Source: JANMEX01 sp041751995 (GTDB lineage Bacteria > Pseudomonadota > Alphaproteobacteria > Rhizobiales > Rhizobiaceae). From it: a stretch of DNA of 7,417 nt. The notes under the pieces are model-generated. The model searched no databases, was not told where the DNA came from, and worked only from the letters and a program-made list of their open reading frames with translations. The DNA is taken from assembly GCA_041751995.1 (NCBI GenBank), contig JBGSHY010000080.1, positions 1 to 7,417 on the forward strand. Direction: 5' to 3'. Below, in pieces: positions 6,960 to 7,417 of this stretch (within the stretch, counting starts at the first letter, position 1; each line of letters starts with the position of its first letter). The translations under genes and the position numbers were made by a program.

Positions 6960-6967
6960 GGAATAAT

Positions 6968-6974
6968 CTCCCTT
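6968..6974 (-). promoter_or_regulatory. Strong ribosome binding site of the 28-residue gene
   Basis: AAGGGAG on the minus strand followed by an eight-base AT-rich spacer and ATG. This near-ideal Shine-Dalgarno site is the main reason to accept such a short frame as a gene and to choose this frame over the overlapping 61-codon frame starting at 6985. Confidence 0.8.
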
Positions 6975-6991
6975 GTTCCATTCATATTCGC

Positions 6992-7020
6992 TTTATGTTC
7001 TTTTTATGTTCTCGTGTCAA
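6992..7020 (-). promoter_or_regulatory. Sigma-70-type promoter for the 28-residue gene
   Basis: On the minus strand TTGACA (7020-7015) is a perfect -35 hexamer, followed after exactly 17 bases by CATAAA (6997-6992), which matches four of six bases of the -10 consensus. Transcription would start near 6985, giving a leader of about 26 bases that contains the ribosome binding site. The local DNA is much richer in A and T than the surrounding genes. Confidence 0.75.
6997..7011. promoter_or_regulatory. LexA (SOS) box, GTTC-N7-GTTC
   Basis: The plus strand reads GTTC TTTTTAT GTTC, an exact match to the direct-repeat LexA operator known in Rhizobiales and other alphaproteobacteria. It occupies the spacer between -35 and -10 and overlaps the first base of the -10, the classical position for repression by LexA and release after DNA damage. 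The site is 15 bases long with eight fixed positions, so chance matches exist in a genome, but the location in a strong promoter raises confidence. Confidence 0.75.
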
Positions 7021-7081
7021 CCATGTTTTGGATTGGCTGGAAAATCGTGGTTTATGAAAGGTTTACGGGAAGGTTGGGAGT

Positions 7082-7191
7082 CTTCTTGCCGCGTTTGCTG
7101 TAGGGAGAAGATCGCCTATCTCCAAACTTCGGCTCTGCCCCTCATCCGTCCGCTTCGCGGCCACCTTCTCCCCGCAAACGGCGGGGCGAAG
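7082..7191. repeat. 110-bp palindromic intergenic repeat element
   Basis: The left arm (7082-7110, CTTCTTGCCGCGTTTGC then a GGGAGAAG end) and the reverse complement of the right arm (7191-7164, CTTCGCCCCGCCGTTTGC then GGGGAGAAGG) are near copies, giving an imperfect inverted repeat of 28-29 bp around about 53 bp. Inside are further hairpins: CCGC-TTC-GCGG (7150-7160), and the right arm itself folds as CTTC-t-CCCCGC / GCGGGG-c-GAAG (7165-7191). The part CCCCTCATCCG followed by CTTCTCCCCGC resembles short palindromic elements scattered between genes in Rhizobium, Agrobacterium and Brucella (RIME and Bru-RS types, both about 100-110 bp). It starts 10 bp after the lolD stop, so its hairpin may also protect or end the lolD transcript. 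Confidence 0.65.
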
Positions 7192-7201
7192 AAAAGTGCA
7201 G

Positions 7202-7417
7202 TCAAGCCATATCCACGACTTTGCCATCCTTCAGCGTCACGCGCCTGTCCATGCGGCGCGCGAGTTCGTGGTTATGCGTGGCGATCATCGCGGCGAGGCC
7301 GGATTGGCGGACGAGGGCTTCGAGGGCTTCGAAAACATAGGAAGAAGTGACGGGATCAAGGTTGCCGGTCGGCTCGTCGGCGAGCAGCACCAGCGGCGCG
7401 TTGGCGACGGCGCGGGC
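7202..7417 (-). CDS. lolD: LolD-type lipoprotein-releasing ABC transporter ATPase, C-terminal part
   Basis: Partial gene: the last 71 codons and stop, with the N-terminal part (Walker A and most of the signature region) outside the window. The visible part starts ARAVANAPLVLLADEPTGNLD, which is the end of the signature helix, Walker B with its catalytic Glu (residue 15 of the fragment) and the D-loop, followed by MIATHNHELARRM with the switch His (48). The ending RMDRRVTLKDGKVV matches the E. coli LolD tail (RMSRQLEMRDGRL as I remember it) better than other MacB-like ATPases. In the LolCDE complex this subunit powers release of lipoproteins from the inner membrane to LolA. The neighbouring lolC/E permease is expected beyond the window. 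MacB or another small-export ATPase of the same subfamily is the alternative. Confidence 0.85.
   Translation of the reverse strand, partial: ARAVANAPLVLLADEPTGNLDPVTSSYVFEALEALVRQSGLAAMIATHNHELARRMDRRVTLKDGKVVDMA

Noticed and set aside
6800..6985. 61-codon minus-strand frame overlapping the microprotein gene
   Set aside because: It starts at about the predicted transcription start with no ribosome binding site, is Ser/Arg-rich, and is out of frame with the well-supported 28-codon gene.
7165..7191. Intrinsic terminator for lolD
   Set aside because: The hairpin is strong but no T-tract follows it on the minus strand; I list it as part of the palindromic repeat.
6973..7350. 125-codon plus-strand frame
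   Set aside because: It crosses the promoter, the palindromic repeat and the antisense strand of lolD; no ribosome binding site or family signal.

Overview
The window looks like chromosomal DNA of an alphaproteobacterium of the order Rhizobiales, probably Brucella/Ochrobactrum or a close relative. The evidence is the GC-rich coding style, the protein sequences, a GTTC-N7-GTTC LexA box of the alphaproteobacterial type, and an intergenic palindromic repeat of the kind common in this group. The genus is an inference from memory of the families, not a database result. All genes lie on the minus strand, so the biological order runs from high to low coordinates.

In transcription order: (1) 7417-7202 is the C-terminal third of a LolD-type ABC ATPase for lipoprotein release, cut by the window edge. 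(2) 7191-7082 is a 110-bp palindromic intergenic repeat with imperfect inverted arms of 28-29 bp. (3) 7020-6873 is a compact unit: a near-consensus -35/-10 promoter with a perfect GTTC-N7-GTTC SOS box in its spacer, a strong ribosome binding site, and a 28-codon gene for a single-span membrane microprotein, followed by a terminator-like hairpin. (4) 6763-3257 is dnaE, the replicative DNA polymerase III alpha subunit, complete. (5) 3253-2063 is an HcaT-like major facilitator transporter, starting 3 nt after the dnaE stop. (6) 1970-1461 is a divergent MsrA-like methionine sulfoxide reductase with lower GC than its neighbours. (7) 1188-1 is a RhlE-type DEAD-box RNA helicase whose C-terminal tail lies outside the window.

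Most of this is housekeeping: envelope lipoprotein sorting, replication and RNA remodelling. The exception is the microprotein between lolD and dnaE. A LexA-controlled, one-helix membrane peptide of 28 residues has the size, regulation and location type of Caulobacter SidA, a 29-residue SOS-induced inhibitor of cell division. This gene is therefore a candidate DNA-damage checkpoint peptide placed directly upstream of the replicative polymerase gene. The sequence supports the gene, its promoter and the operator; the division-inhibitor role is inference.

I saw no tRNA, rRNA, CRISPR array, insertion sequence or phage gene. The long plus-strand reading frames (for example 43-1122 and 5135-6730) are antisense shadows of the helicase and dnaE genes.
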